Below are positions 46,557 through 55,006 of a stretch of 64,000 nt of DNA, one piece after another. Below the pieces are notes generated by a model. That model saw nothing but the letters and a program-made list of their open reading frames with translations. It did not search any database and was not told the origin of the DNA. The position numbers were made by a program, and so were the translations under genes. Source of the DNA: Paraflavitalea pollutisoli (lineage in GTDB: Bacteria > Bacteroidota > Bacteroidia > Chitinophagales > Chitinophagaceae). Numbering within the stretch: the first letter of the stretch is position 1; every line of letters starts with the position of its first letter. Location of the stretch: assembly GCF_029360705.1 (NCBI RefSeq), contig NZ_JARKMX010000003.1, positions 434,001-498,000 of the forward strand, in the 5' to 3' direction.

Positions 46557-48758
46557 ATGAAATGTAGATCTGCATGCTTTGCAAGATTGCTCTTCTTATG
46601 CCTGGGTATCCTCGCAGCGCAATGGCTGCATGCCCAGGGAGCCGTCAGGTGGGCCAAAGACGGTAATGGCTATTACAGCGCCCAGGGCGGTGAACTATTG
46701 TTGTTCTCCCTGCCTCAGAACACCAAGACCGTTTTGCTCTCTAAAGAGCAGCTGACCCCGGCGGGTCAGAAACCATTAACCTTCCGGAATTTTTCCTTTT
46801 CCGACAACGATACCAAAGTGCTGTTGTTTACCAATACCAAAAAAGTTTGGCGCCTGCATACCCGCGGCGACTACTGGGTGTATGATCGCACGGCAAAAAC
46901 TTTGCAGCAGGTCGGTAAAGGGCGCCCCGTGTCATCTCTCATGTTTGCCAAATTCTCGCCCGATGGCAGCAAGGTGGCTTACGTGAGTGAATTTAACCTG
47001 TATGTTGAAGACCTCGCTTCCGGGGCGATCAAGCAACTCACGACCGATGGTACCCGCAAACTCATCAATGGCACCTTCGACTGGGCGTATGAAGAAGAGT
47101 TTTTCTGCCGCGACGGTTTCCGCTGGAGCCCCGATAGCAAGCAGATCGCTTACTGGCAGATCGACGCAAAAAATACCAAGGACTATCTGATGGTGAACAA
47201 TACGGATTCCATCTATCCCCAAGCCATACCTGTTGAGTATCCGGTAGCCGGAGAAACCGTGTCTCCCTATAAGATCGGGGTAGTGGACATCAGCAATGCG
47301 CAAACCAAATGGATGAACGTGCCTACCGATCCGGTATGGCAGAGTTATGTGCCCCGCCTCGAATGGGCCGGCAATGGCAACGAGCTCATCCTGCAACACC
47401 TCAACCGCAAGCAAAACGAAAGCAAGGTGATGTTGTGTAATGTACAAACGGGTACCGCACAAACGATCTATGCAGAAAAGGATTCAGCCTGGATCGATAT
47501 CCTGCCTTTGTGGGACAATGATTATATCTGGGGTGGATGGGATTGGCTCAACGGCGGTAAAGAATTCATCTGGCCTTCTGAAAAGGATGGCTGGCGCCAC
47601 CTGTACCGGGTTAGCCGCGATGGTAAAAAAGAAACATTGATCACGGTAGGTAACTACGATGTCATGGAAATTACCTGCATAGATGAAAAAGGCGGTTTTG
47701 TGTATTTCATGGCATCTCCGGAGAATGCCACACAGAAATACCTGTACCGTATCAAGCTCGACGGGAAAGGCAAAGCAGAAAGACTGTCGCCTGCCGCCCA
47801 GCAAGGCACGCACGACTACGATGTATCGCCTAATGCAAAGTATGCACAACATACCTTCTCGAACTATTACACTTCCTATGCCAACGAAATGATCACCCTG
47901 GCCGACCACAAAGGCCTTAATGGCGACAACAAGGTGGCTGATGCCGTGGCGAAGGCCAACAAGGCTTCGTCCAGGACCGAATTCTTCAAGGTAACCACCT
48001 CCGAAGGGGTGACTATGGACGCCTGGATGGTGAAGCCCGAGCATTTCGATGAGAAGAAAAAATACCCGGTGGTGTTCTATGTGTACACGGAGCCCTGGGG
48101 ACAAAATGTAAAGGATCAGTATGGTGTAGAAGGCAATTTCCTGTACCAGGGTAGTATGGCTAAAGATGGCTATATCTATATTTCCATCGACAACCGAGGT
48201 ACACCGGTCCCCAAGGGAAGGGCCTGGCGCAAGTCTGTTTACCGGAAAATCGGTTTGGTCAATATCCGTGATCAGGCGCTGGCAACTACAGAGATCCTGA
48301 AATGGCCATTTGTTGATACCAGCCGGGTGGCGGTTTGGGGATGGAGCGGTGGTGGATCTGCTACCCTCAACCTGATGTTCCAGTATCCCGAGATCTACAA
48401 AACAGGTATTGCTGTGGCTGCGGTGGCCAACCAGTTGACCTACGATAATATCTACCAGGAGCGTTACATGGGCCTGCCCCAGGAAAACCGGGAAGATTTT
48501 GTGAAGGGTTCGCCGCTCACCTATGCGAAGAACCTGAAGGGTAACCTGCTGTTCATCCATGGTACCGGCGATGACAATGTTCACTACAATAACGTGGAAA
48601 TGTTGCTGAATGAACTGATCCGGCATAACCGCCAGTTCCAGATCATGCCGTATCCCAACCGGACGCACAGTATTTCTGAAGGTCCTGGTACTTTCCAGCA
48701 CCTGTCAACTTTATATACCAATTACCTGCGGCAACATTGCCCTCCTGGTGGCCGATAA
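46557..48758 (+). CDS. Dipeptidyl peptidase IV-like S9 peptidase
   Basis: Exported serine peptidase that removes dipeptides, typically after Pro or Ala. 733 residues with signal peptide (FARLLFLCLGILAAQWLHAQ). The N-terminal eight-blade propeller carries the Glu motif WAYEEEFFCRDGFRWSPDS, which in DPP-IV binds the substrate amino terminus. The C-terminal alpha/beta-hydrolase has nucleophile Ser597 (GWSGGGSA), Asp672 (GTGDDNVHYNN) and His704 (NRTHSIS). No T9SS sorting domain, so periplasmic is likely. Monocistronic, with a terminator behind it. Its place between FG-GAP proteins and rpsJ suggests peptide use next to surface adhesion, but this is only context. Confidence 0.93.
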   Translation: MKCRSACFARLLFLCLGILAAQWLHAQGAVRWAKDGNGYYSAQGGELLLFSLPQNTKTVLLSKEQLTPAGQKPLTFRNFSFSDNDTKVLLFTNTKKVWRLHTRGDYWVYDRTAKTLQQVGKGRPVSSLMFAKFSPDGSKVAYVSEFNLYVEDLASGAIKQLTTDGTRKLINGTFDWAYEEEFFCRDGFRWSPDSKQIAYWQIDAKNTKDYLMVNNTDSIYPQAIPVEYPVAGETVSPYKIGVVDISNAQTKWMNVPTDPVWQSYVPRLEWAGNGNELILQHLNRKQNESKVMLCNVQTGTAQTIYAEKDSAWIDILPLWDNDYIWGGWDWLNGGKEFIWPSEKDGWRHLYRVSRDGKKETLITVGNYDVMEITCIDEKGGFVYFMASPENATQKYLYRIKLDGKGKAERLSPAAQQGTHDYDVSPNAKYAQHTFSNYYTSYANEMITLADHKGLNGDNKVADAVAKANKASSRTEFFKVTTSEGVTMDAWMVKPEHFDEKKKYPVVFYVYTEPWGQNVKDQYGVEGNFLYQGSMAKDGYIYISIDNRGTPVPKGRAWRKSVYRKIGLVNIRDQALATTEILKWPFVDTSRVAVWGWSGGGSATLNLMFQYPEIYKTGIAVAAVANQLTYDNIYQERYMGLPQENREDFVKGSPLTYAKNLKGNLLFIHGTGDDNVHYNNVEMLLNELIRHNRQFQIMPYPNRTHSISEGPGTFQHLSTLYTNYLRQHCPPGGR

Positions 48759-48781
48759 TCCGGCGTTGAATAAAGCTTCGT

Positions 48782-48820
48782 GAAACGGGGCAGGCCAAAT
48801 TGGCCGCCCCGTTTCTTTTT
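48782..48820 (+). terminator. Terminator behind the S9 peptidase gene
   Basis: Stem GAAACGGGGC/GCCCCGTTTC enclosing an inner GGCC/GGCC hairpin, followed by five T. Confidence 0.88.
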
Positions 48821-49072
48821 AGGTTGCTACGGCCCTTAAATCAGTAAGGGCTGCCCTCGAACTAACGGCGTTCGGTAGGCAACGCCAGGTGGACACAGAC
48901 GGGGACAGGTCTGAAAAAAGTATGGCTGTAAGCGGTGTTAACTACCTTAAAAAGGTTTTTTGGAGGCGTCATGTACTCAGCGCTTTGCACCGAATTATTT
49001 GAAGTCATCTAAATAAAATATTATATTTGGATATAAACTACTTCTTTTCAGTAGGTTAACCTTGGGCGCCCG

Positions 49073-49179
49073 ATTGCCTGCATTATGCCTGCACATTGCC
49101 TACACACTAAGGAAATATTGCCTCCGCTCATTGACAAGCCAGGCAATGTGTAGGCAATCCGTAGGCAAAGCGTAGGCAA
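49073..49179. repeat. Opposed arrays of an 11-bp repeat (NATTGCCTACN)
   Basis: On the plus strand TGCCT starts at 49075, 49086, 49097 and 49119 (steps 11, 11, 22). After an 18-bp centre the reverse complement AGGCA starts at 49141, 49152, 49163 and 49174 (steps of 11). The fuller unit is ATTGCCTACAC with variation. The two halves could form an imperfect hairpin or bind proteins on one face of the helix. Confidence 0.8.
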
Positions 49180-49275
49180 TGTGGTGTAAGGTACCGGCGG
49201 CCGGGTTTTACTGTATTGAAACTTGCCGGGGCTGCCTCATAACTGCTTCTAAAGAGGCCGGGAACTCCTAGCGAA

Positions 49276-49331
49276 CTGGTACTGCTATATAGAGGATCCT
49301 TACCAGTGTGATACCAGTAGTATACCAGTAG
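49276..49331 (+). repeat. 11-bp repeat TACCAGTRNNN with one inverted copy
   Basis: ACCAG starts at 49302, 49313 and 49324, period 11. One inverted copy CTGGT lies at 49276-49280. Same period as the array 120 bp upstream, but a different sequence. Confidence 0.7.
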
Positions 49332-49569
49332 GGGAGGAGTTGTACCGCTATCAGGTTACCCGTTTGGGGCAGGTGCCTGGGAACCCGAGAGTGTAGCGGG
49401 TGTCAGATTGGGACGGACCTGGCAGGAATGCCTGTCAAATTGAGAGCTGCGCTGGCTTGTTCATCGGCCACTAAATCGGGAGGGAGCTGACCGTCTAAGC
49501 TTTTGCGAATTGTAGAATTCTTAACATAAGTGATTGACAGGGAGCGGTAAATTGGAGAAAAACCGGTCC

Positions 49570-50355
49570 ATGAAACATCTTCTACCTATTTCCATCCTAT
49601 TATTCCTTTCGTCTTGCACCGCCTACCAAGTGATGACAGTATCCAGCAACGAGATCCGGCAGAATAATGCCAATGAGTTTGTGATCGAGAATGACAGCCT
49701 GGAATTGTGTTACAATTTCAATGGGCAGAATGGCCCGATCAATGTCAAGATAACCAACAAGCTGCAGCAGCCACTGTATATTGACTGGCAACGATCGGCA
49801 TTGATTATCAATAACCAGGCGATCAGCTACGTTCCCAATACGGTAGCGATCAATGGTTCGCTCGGTACCTATTCTTTTGACTGGACCCGGGATTTCTCTA
49901 GTACTTCCGGTCGTTTCAAGGCGACGGCGACCCTGCCAACGGAGATAGATTTCGTTCCACCACAAACTTATGTTACCCGGCAGCTGATGGGTATTACCAA
50001 CCAGGGTATCGACAAGCTGCCCGACAGTATTTTCAAGAAAAAGAGAATTCCCGCGATGGGCGATGGGGTGGAAGTGGTGAAAGAAGCCTGGTTTACCTCG
50101 GCGACGTCTCCGCTTGTTTTTACCAGTTACCTGACCCTGATGGTGGGTAAGGCAGATCCCCAACCTGTTGTTTGTCAGCACCATTTCTATGTCTCTCAAC
50201 TTGTTAAGATGAATAATTTGCCGCAACTGCTGAATGGCGACCGGCGCGGTGATCGGTTTTACGTGGTACAGGGCACTCCGATCGACAGTGTCAGCTATGG
50301 CTACGGTATTGTGGGCGGGCGGGCAGTTTACCAACAGCTCCGGCGAGCGCGATAG
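49570..50355 (+). CDS. Lipoprotein of unknown function
   Basis: 261 residues from ATG 49570: MKHLLPISILLFLSSCTAYQ is a lipoprotein signal with lipobox LSSC, so the mature protein is membrane-anchored through Cys16. The body is beta-rich, with LYIDWQRSALIINNQ and VPPQTYVTRQ; no family recognised. A frame start 12 codons earlier would precede the signal and is rejected. It is the last gene before the rpsJ promoter. Confidence 0.78.
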   Translation: MKHLLPISILLFLSSCTAYQVMTVSSNEIRQNNANEFVIENDSLELCYNFNGQNGPINVKITNKLQQPLYIDWQRSALIINNQAISYVPNTVAINGSLGTYSFDWTRDFSSTSGRFKATATLPTEIDFVPPQTYVTRQLMGITNQGIDKLPDSIFKKKRIPAMGDGVEVVKEAWFTSATSPLVFTSYLTLMVGKADPQPVVCQHHFYVSQLVKMNNLPQLLNGDRRGDRFYVVQGTPIDSVSYGYGIVGGRAVYQQLRRAR

Positions 50356-50358
50356 TTG

Positions 50359-50541
50359 ATGGCGATCGAACTTTTTGAAGTTACACTGGCCTTTATGATG
50401 GGAAACTCATTGGCCAACTTCCGCTTGGCCTCATTTTCATCCTGGCAGGGGCGGGGAGGGGCATTGGCGCTATTGTGGTTGGGTTCGGTTGTGCTGGTGG
50501 GGCCAGGTATCGGCGTATTTTTCCTGGTTAATTTGCTGTAA
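50359..50541 (+). CDS. Possible small membrane protein
   Basis: 60 residues from ATG 50359, three bases behind the stop of the lipoprotein gene. The C-terminal half is one strong hydrophobic segment (ALLWLGSVVLVGPGIGVFFL). Translational coupling to the lipoprotein gene would fit. An opposite-strand frame covers the same bases; neither has independent support, so this is tentative. Confidence 0.35.
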   Translation: MAIELFEVTLAFMMGNSLANFRLASFSSWQGRGGALALLWLGSVVLVGPGIGVFFLVNLL

Positions 50542-50596
50542 TTGGAATTCTGGTGTAGTGAGGCCAAGTTGATTTTTATTGTTTCGGATCTTGTAC

Positions 50597-50817
50597 TAAA
50601 TTTGCAGCCCCTTAGAAAAATTAAATATACATTATCAATAAGTTAATGGGGCGCGACAGGTAAAACGGGGGAAGACGGAGAGAAATGAAGCTGGAAACGA
50701 GGGTAGGAAACAGGCGGCAATCAAACGCTGGCACGGGATTTTTTAGTGTTGTGGGGCAAAATTTCTTTCCAAATCTTTTGTAAGTATTCAAACTACTCTT
50801 ACCTTTGCATCCCCATT
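50597..50817 (+). promoter_or_regulatory. rpsJ promoter region, two -7 boxes
   Basis: TAAATTTG (50597-50604) and TACCTTTG (50810-50817). Both are followed by closely similar bases (CAGCCCCTTAGAAAAA and CATCCCCATTAGAAAAA), as if the start region had been duplicated. The second is 20 bp before the rpsJ ATG. About 45 bp upstream of it lies CTTTCCAAATC, a weak relative of the element before fusA and rpsL. Confidence 0.6.
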
Positions 50818-50837
50818 AGAAAAATGGGAATAGAACT

Positions 50838-51143
50838 ATGTCTCAACGAATCAGAATCAAATTACAGTCTTACGATCACAACCTGGTAGATAAATCTGCA
50901 GAGAAAATCGTGAAGACAGTGCGCAGCACAGGAGCGGTAGTAACAGGTCCTATTCCTTTACCTACCCGTAAGAAAATCTTTACTGTATTACGCTCTCCTC
51001 ACGTAAATAAGAAGAGCCGTGAGCAGTTTCAGTTGTGCACGCACAAGCGTTTGCTGGATATTTATACTTCTTCCAGCCGCACTGTGGATGCCCTGAGTAA
51101 GCTGGATCTGCCCAGTGGTGTGGAAGTTGAGATCAAAGCATGA
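50838..51143 (+). CDS. rpsJ: 30S ribosomal protein S10
   Basis: Small-subunit head protein, also the NusG/NusB-linked antitermination factor NusE. 101 residues, complete; contains the loop [20 protein letters not shown] and the end segment [15 protein letters not shown]. It is first in the S10 operon in most bacteria, but here it has a terminator 14 bp behind its stop and a 400-bp gap to rplC. Confidence 0.98.
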   Translation: MSQRIRIKLQSYDHNLVDKSAEKIVKTVRSTGAVVTGPIPLPTRKKIFTVLRSPHVNKKSREQFQLCTHKRLLDIYTSSSRTVDALSKLDLPSGVEVEIKA

Positions 51144-51156
51144 TAGATCATAGATG

Positions 51157-51194
51157 AACCCTGTCAGGGTTCTAAAATCCTGACAGGGTTTTTT
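51157..51194 (+). terminator. Terminator (or attenuator) between rpsJ and rplC
   Basis: Perfect 12-bp stem AACCCTGTCAGG/CCTGACAGGGTT with a 10-nt loop, followed by TTTT. Full intrinsic-terminator form. Confidence 0.85.
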
Positions 51195-51552
51195 CGTATA
51201 TCACTACGTCAAGTAGTAAAGTTCTTTCAAACCTATCTGTAAACTTTGTTGCCGTTGGTGACGAATAAAGCAGCGCTGGGTAAATAACAATTGAATAAGC
51301 TGGAGGGGGCAACCCTGACAGTTTCTATAAACATTAAATATGAACTGACCCTTCGAGGTTAGTTTACTATCGGTACTTCGAATTCTGCGGTTTTCATGTA
51401 AGATGGAATAAAGCAGATAATAAAAGAAAAGGTCGGTAGCAAACGGGGATTGAAGTTGCCATGGTTGTGCCTTCACTGTCCGCCCGGACAGCAGGTATTA
51501 GACAATCATACTGCAAATGTCTCTTTAACCGAGAAGGCAAAAAAGAACAACG
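51195..51552 (+). promoter_or_regulatory. 358-bp leader region of the rplC operon
   Basis: No coding frame. Because a terminator precedes it and 20 genes follow, a promoter or readthrough control must lie here. The nearest promoter-like sequence is TAAACTTTG near 51240 (one base too long to fit TAnnTTTG). A GTCCG-CGGAC hairpin (GTCCGCCCGGAC, 51479-51490) lies 60 bp before rplC. An L4-type autoregulatory leader is possible but not recognised. Confidence 0.4.
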
Positions 51553-52170
51553 ATGAAAGGAATTATTGGCAAAAAAATCGGGATGACCAGCATCTTCAGC
51601 CCTGATGGTAAACAAACAAGTGTTACCATCATCGAGGCCGGTCCCTGTGTTGTAACCCAGGTCAAAACAAAAGACACTGATGGTTATAATGCTGTGCAGT
51701 TAGGATTCGGCGACAAAAAAGAGAAGCAAACCCTCGCTTCTGAAAAGAACCACTTCGCAAAGGCCAATACAGCCGCAAAAAAGTTTGTAAAAGAATTTCG
51801 TGATTACTCCATAGAGAAAGCTCTTGGAGAGACTATTACTGTCGACATTTTCGCTGAAGGCGATAAAGTTGAAGTAGTAGGTACTACCAAGGGTAAAGGT
51901 TTCCAGGGTGTTGTAAAACGCCATGGATTCAGTGGCGTTGGTGAGCAGTCTCACGGTCAACACGATCGTCAGCGTGCTCCGGGTTCAATTGGTAACTCAT
52001 CTGATGCTTCGCGTGTATTCAAGGGTATGCGCATGGCAGGCCGGATGGGTCAGGACCGTGTAAAGGTGAAAGGCTTGAAGGTGGTGAAGATCTTCGCTGA
52101 GAAGAACTACATCCTGGTAAGCGGATCAGTACCTGGACACATCGGATCAATTGTCTTAATTCAAAAATAA
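51553..52170 (+). CDS. rplC: 50S ribosomal protein L3
   Basis: Early-assembly large-subunit protein near the peptidyl-transferase centre. 205 residues, starts [15 protein letters not shown]; the conserved loop [20 protein letters not shown], with the Gln that is methylated in many bacteria, is present. First gene of the long S10-spc unit here. Confidence 0.98.
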   Translation: MKGIIGKKIGMTSIFSPDGKQTSVTIIEAGPCVVTQVKTKDTDGYNAVQLGFGDKKEKQTLASEKNHFAKANTAAKKFVKEFRDYSIEKALGETITVDIFAEGDKVEVVGTTKGKGFQGVVKRHGFSGVGEQSHGQHDRQRAPGSIGNSSDASRVFKGMRMAGRMGQDRVKVKGLKVVKIFAEKNYILVSGSVPGHIGSIVLIQK

Positions 52171-52231
52171 CATCAGTAGATCGACAGCTTGAATAAAGTG
52201 GTCTTCTTTCTGAACTGAAAAATAGCGTACA

Positions 52232-52870
52232 ATGCAAGTAGAGGTATTAAATATAAGCGGTAAGAAAACAGGTCGCTCGGTTGAGTTGCCCGATGAGATC
52301 TTTGGTGCTGAACCAAACGATCACGTGATCTACCTGGCTGTAAAACAATTTTTGGCTGCACAGCGTCAGGGTACTCACAAAGTGAAAACCCGTGCTGAAG
52401 TACAAGGTTCCAGCAAAAAGCTGCACCGTCAAAAGGGTACCGGTGGTTCCCGTAAAGGTAACCTGCGTGCTCCTATCTTCAAAGGTGGTGGTACTATCTT
52501 CGGACCTAAGCCCCACGGTTATGATTTCAAACTGAACCGTAAAGTAAAGGACCTGGCTAAGATCAGCGCACTGTCTTACAAAGCAAAAGAAAATGCAATC
52601 GTAGTTATTGAAGATATCAACCTGGATGCTCCCAAAACAAAGACTGTTGTTGGTGCACTGAAGGCGCTCGGTATCGATAATAAGAAATCACTGGTGATTC
52701 TGCCCGAGTACAACGACAACCTGTACCTGAGCCTGCGTAACGTGCCTGGTGTAATCGGTGCACTGATCGCTGATGTGAACACTTATGATGTCGTAAATGC
52801 GAACGTGCTGGTGTTTACCGAAAGCGCTGCCAAGATCTTCGCAGAAGACGAAGCAGAAGTAACTGCATAG
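52232..52870 (+). CDS. rplD: 50S ribosomal protein L4
   Basis: Lines the peptide exit tunnel; in gamma-proteobacteria it also represses its own operon. 212 residues. The tunnel loop KLHRQKGTGGSRKGNLRAP and the segment FKGGGTIFGPKPH are present. 61 bp behind rplC. Confidence 0.98.
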   Translation: MQVEVLNISGKKTGRSVELPDEIFGAEPNDHVIYLAVKQFLAAQRQGTHKVKTRAEVQGSSKKLHRQKGTGGSRKGNLRAPIFKGGGTIFGPKPHGYDFKLNRKVKDLAKISALSYKAKENAIVVIEDINLDAPKTKTVVGALKALGIDNKKSLVILPEYNDNLYLSLRNVPGVIGALIADVNTYDVVNANVLVFTESAAKIFAEDEAEVTA

Positions 52871-52938
52871 TATATGCGGTTGGAGAATGCTCCGGTATTC
52901 TCAGCATTAAACATTTTAAATTTTCAAATTAGAGTTAT

Positions 52939-53238
52939 ATGAGACTCGCAGAAGTATTGATAAAGCCGATCGTAACCGAGAAGAGCAATAAGCTCTCTGA
53001 CAAGAGCAGAACTTATGCTTTCAAAGTTGGTCGCAAAGCCAATAAGCTGGAAATCAAAAAGGCAGTAGAAAGTTTCTACAGTGTGAATGTAATCGATGTG
53101 AATACTGTCGTTGTTCCAGGAAAGGCTAAGAGCCGTTTCACTAAAGCTGGATTCATTTCCGGTGTTAAGCCCGCTTACAAGAAAGCGTATGTAACCGTAG
53201 CTGAAGGTGAAACCATCGATCTGTACGGTAACATTTAA
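52939..53238 (+). CDS. rplW: 50S ribosomal protein L23
   Basis: Exit-tunnel rim protein, docking site for trigger factor and signal recognition particle. 99 residues, contains LIKPIVTEKSNKL and VGRKANKLEIKKAVE. The spacer before it carries a TTTTAAATTTTCAAATT repeat. Confidence 0.97.
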   Translation: MRLAEVLIKPIVTEKSNKLSDKSRTYAFKVGRKANKLEIKKAVESFYSVNVIDVNTVVVPGKAKSRFTKAGFISGVKPAYKKAYVTVAEGETIDLYGNI

Positions 53239-53339
53239 TAACTAAGTCGCTGAGGCGACAGGGTTATTAAGAAGAATGGCGCGTCAAACGCCGCTAAGCA
53301 TTGACAAAACGATTTTTAAAAAAGAATAAGAATTAAAAC

Positions 53340-54179
53340 ATGGCACTGAAAAAGTATAAACCAATTACGGCCGGAACTCGCTGGAGAATTGGCAATGCAT
53401 ATGAAGAAGTGACGACGAATGTTCCTGAAAAGAGCCTGGTAGAGAAAGTAAAGTCTACCGGTGGTCGTAACGTACAGGGACGCCGCGCAATGCGCTACAT
53501 CGGTGGCGGTCACAAGAAGATGTACCGTATCGTTGATTTCAAGAGAAACAAGAAAGATATCGAAGCAACTGTAGCTTCTATCGAATATGATCCGAACCGT
53601 ACTGCATTCATCGCTCTGCTGCACTACGTAGACGGTGAAAAAAGATATATCATCGCTCCCCAGGGTTTACAGGTAGGTGCTACCGTAATTGCTGGTGATG
53701 CTGTTGTGCCTGAGATCGGTAACGCTCTTCAGATGAAGAACATGCCGCTCGGTACCAACATCCACAATATCGAAATGCAGCCTGGTCAGGGTGGTAAGCT
53801 GGTGCGTAGCGCTGGTACTTCCGCTCAACTGGCGAACAAGGAAGAAAGATATGCAGTATTGAAGATGCCTTCCGGTGAGCTGAGAAAGGTACTGATCAAT
53901 TGCTACGCTACCGTAGGTATCGTGAGCAATGGTGATCATAACCTCGAGATGATGGGTAAGGCTGGCCGTAACCGTTGGAAAGGTATTCGTCCCCGCACTC
54001 GTGGTGTTGCGATGAACCCTGTAGATCACCCGATGGGTGGTGGTGAAGGTAGAGCTTCTGGTGGTCACCCACGTTCAAGGACTGGTAAGTACGCTAAAGG
54101 TCTGAAGACACGTACACGTGGCAAGGGAAGCGATAAGCTGATCATCCAACGTAAGAACGGTAAAAAATTAGCTAAGTAA
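53340..54179 (+). CDS. rplB: 50S ribosomal protein L2
   Basis: Largest conserved 50S protein, needed for subunit joining and peptidyl transfer. 279 residues, normal length; signature segments [15 protein letters not shown] and the C-terminal [17 protein letters not shown] with the essential His. 101-bp spacer before it. Confidence 0.98.
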   Translation: MALKKYKPITAGTRWRIGNAYEEVTTNVPEKSLVEKVKSTGGRNVQGRRAMRYIGGGHKKMYRIVDFKRNKKDIEATVASIEYDPNRTAFIALLHYVDGEKRYIIAPQGLQVGATVIAGDAVVPEIGNALQMKNMPLGTNIHNIEMQPGQGGKLVRSAGTSAQLANKEERYAVLKMPSGELRKVLINCYATVGIVSNGDHNLEMMGKAGRNRWKGIRPRTRGVAMNPVDHPMGGGEGRASGGHPRSRTGKYAKGLKTRTRGKGSDKLIIQRKNGKKLAK

Positions 54180-54223
54180 TCATACGCTGATTTTAAAACT
54201 TCAAATACTCAAATTAAGATATC

Positions 54224-54496
54224 ATGGCTCGTTCGATAAAAAAAGGTCCTTATGTAGCTGCGAAACTGGAGCATAAAGTCCTGGCTGTAAACGAAGGCAA
54301 AGCAAAGAAGGGTGTTATCAAAACCTGGAGCCGTCGTTCTACCATTACTCCGGACTTTGTAGGTCATACCTTCGCCGTGCACAACGGTAATAAATTCATC
54401 CCTGTTTATGTGACTGAATTTATGGTTGGCCATAAGCTGGGTGAGTTTGCGCCCACGCGTAACTTTAAAGGACACTCAAGTAAAAAAGTATCGTAA
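54224..54496 (+). CDS. rpsS: 30S ribosomal protein S19
   Basis: Head protein that with S13 contacts A-site tRNA. 90 residues; [28 protein letters not shown] and [15 protein letters not shown] are the family signature. Confidence 0.98.
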   Translation: MARSIKKGPYVAAKLEHKVLAVNEGKAKKGVIKTWSRRSTITPDFVGHTFAVHNGNKFIPVYVTEFMVGHKLGEFAPTRNFKGHSSKKVS

Positions 54497-54576
54497 TTAA
54501 CTGGTGAGGAGATTGGAGCGGGCGGCTCGCTGAAACGACTACCGGCTCCGGACTCTGAACTTGAAAATTAATAAAA

Positions 54577-54924
54577 ATGGAAGCAGTAGCTAAACTGAGA
54601 AATTATCCCACATCACCCCGCAGAATGCGTTTGCTGGCTGATGAGATCCGCGGTGTAGAAGTGGAGAAAGCCCTGGCTTTGCTGGAACACCATCCGCAAC
54701 ATTCCGCGACTCCTTTGTACAAGCTGTTGAAGAGTGCTATCAACAACTGGGAGCAAAAGAATGAAGGAAAGAGTGCTGCTGACGCTGCACTGGTGGTGAA
54801 AACAATTTTCGTTGACGGTGCACGTACCCTGAAAAGGATGTTGCCTGCTCCTCAGGGAAGAGCGTATCGCTTGCGGAAACGTAGCAATCACGTAACCATC
54901 ATCGTTGATTCGAAAACAAATTAA
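54577..54924 (+). CDS. rplV: 50S ribosomal protein L22
   Basis: Exit-tunnel protein and macrolide-resistance site. 115 residues; [19 protein letters not shown] at the start and the beta-hairpin [20 protein letters not shown]. Confidence 0.97.
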   Translation: MEAVAKLRNYPTSPRRMRLLADEIRGVEVEKALALLEHHPQHSATPLYKLLKSAINNWEQKNEGKSAADAALVVKTIFVDGARTLKRMLPAPQGRAYRLRKRSNHVTIIVDSKTN

Positions 54925-55006
54925 AGCGAACAATCTGAAGGGTGCGGATGATCGTGTCGGCATGAACTTCGGGTTTTCAAATATTCAAATTTTCAAATTC
55001 TAATAA

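Larger units (their letters stand above)
48821..49569. other. 750-bp gene-free region with phased short repeats
   Basis: No coding frame on either strand. It holds two 11-bp-phased repeat arrays, described separately (49073-49179 and 49276-49331). The remainder is unremarkable; a promoter for the lipoprotein gene at 49570 could not be matched to consensus. Confidence 0.6.

Noticed and set aside
49073-49331. CRISPR array or integron-like repeat
   Set aside because: Units are 11 bp without spacers and no cas or integrase gene is present.
50328-50567. 79-codon minus-strand frame overlapping the lipoprotein end
   Set aside because: Low-complexity polar sequence, no start context, and it opposes a more plausible small plus-strand frame.
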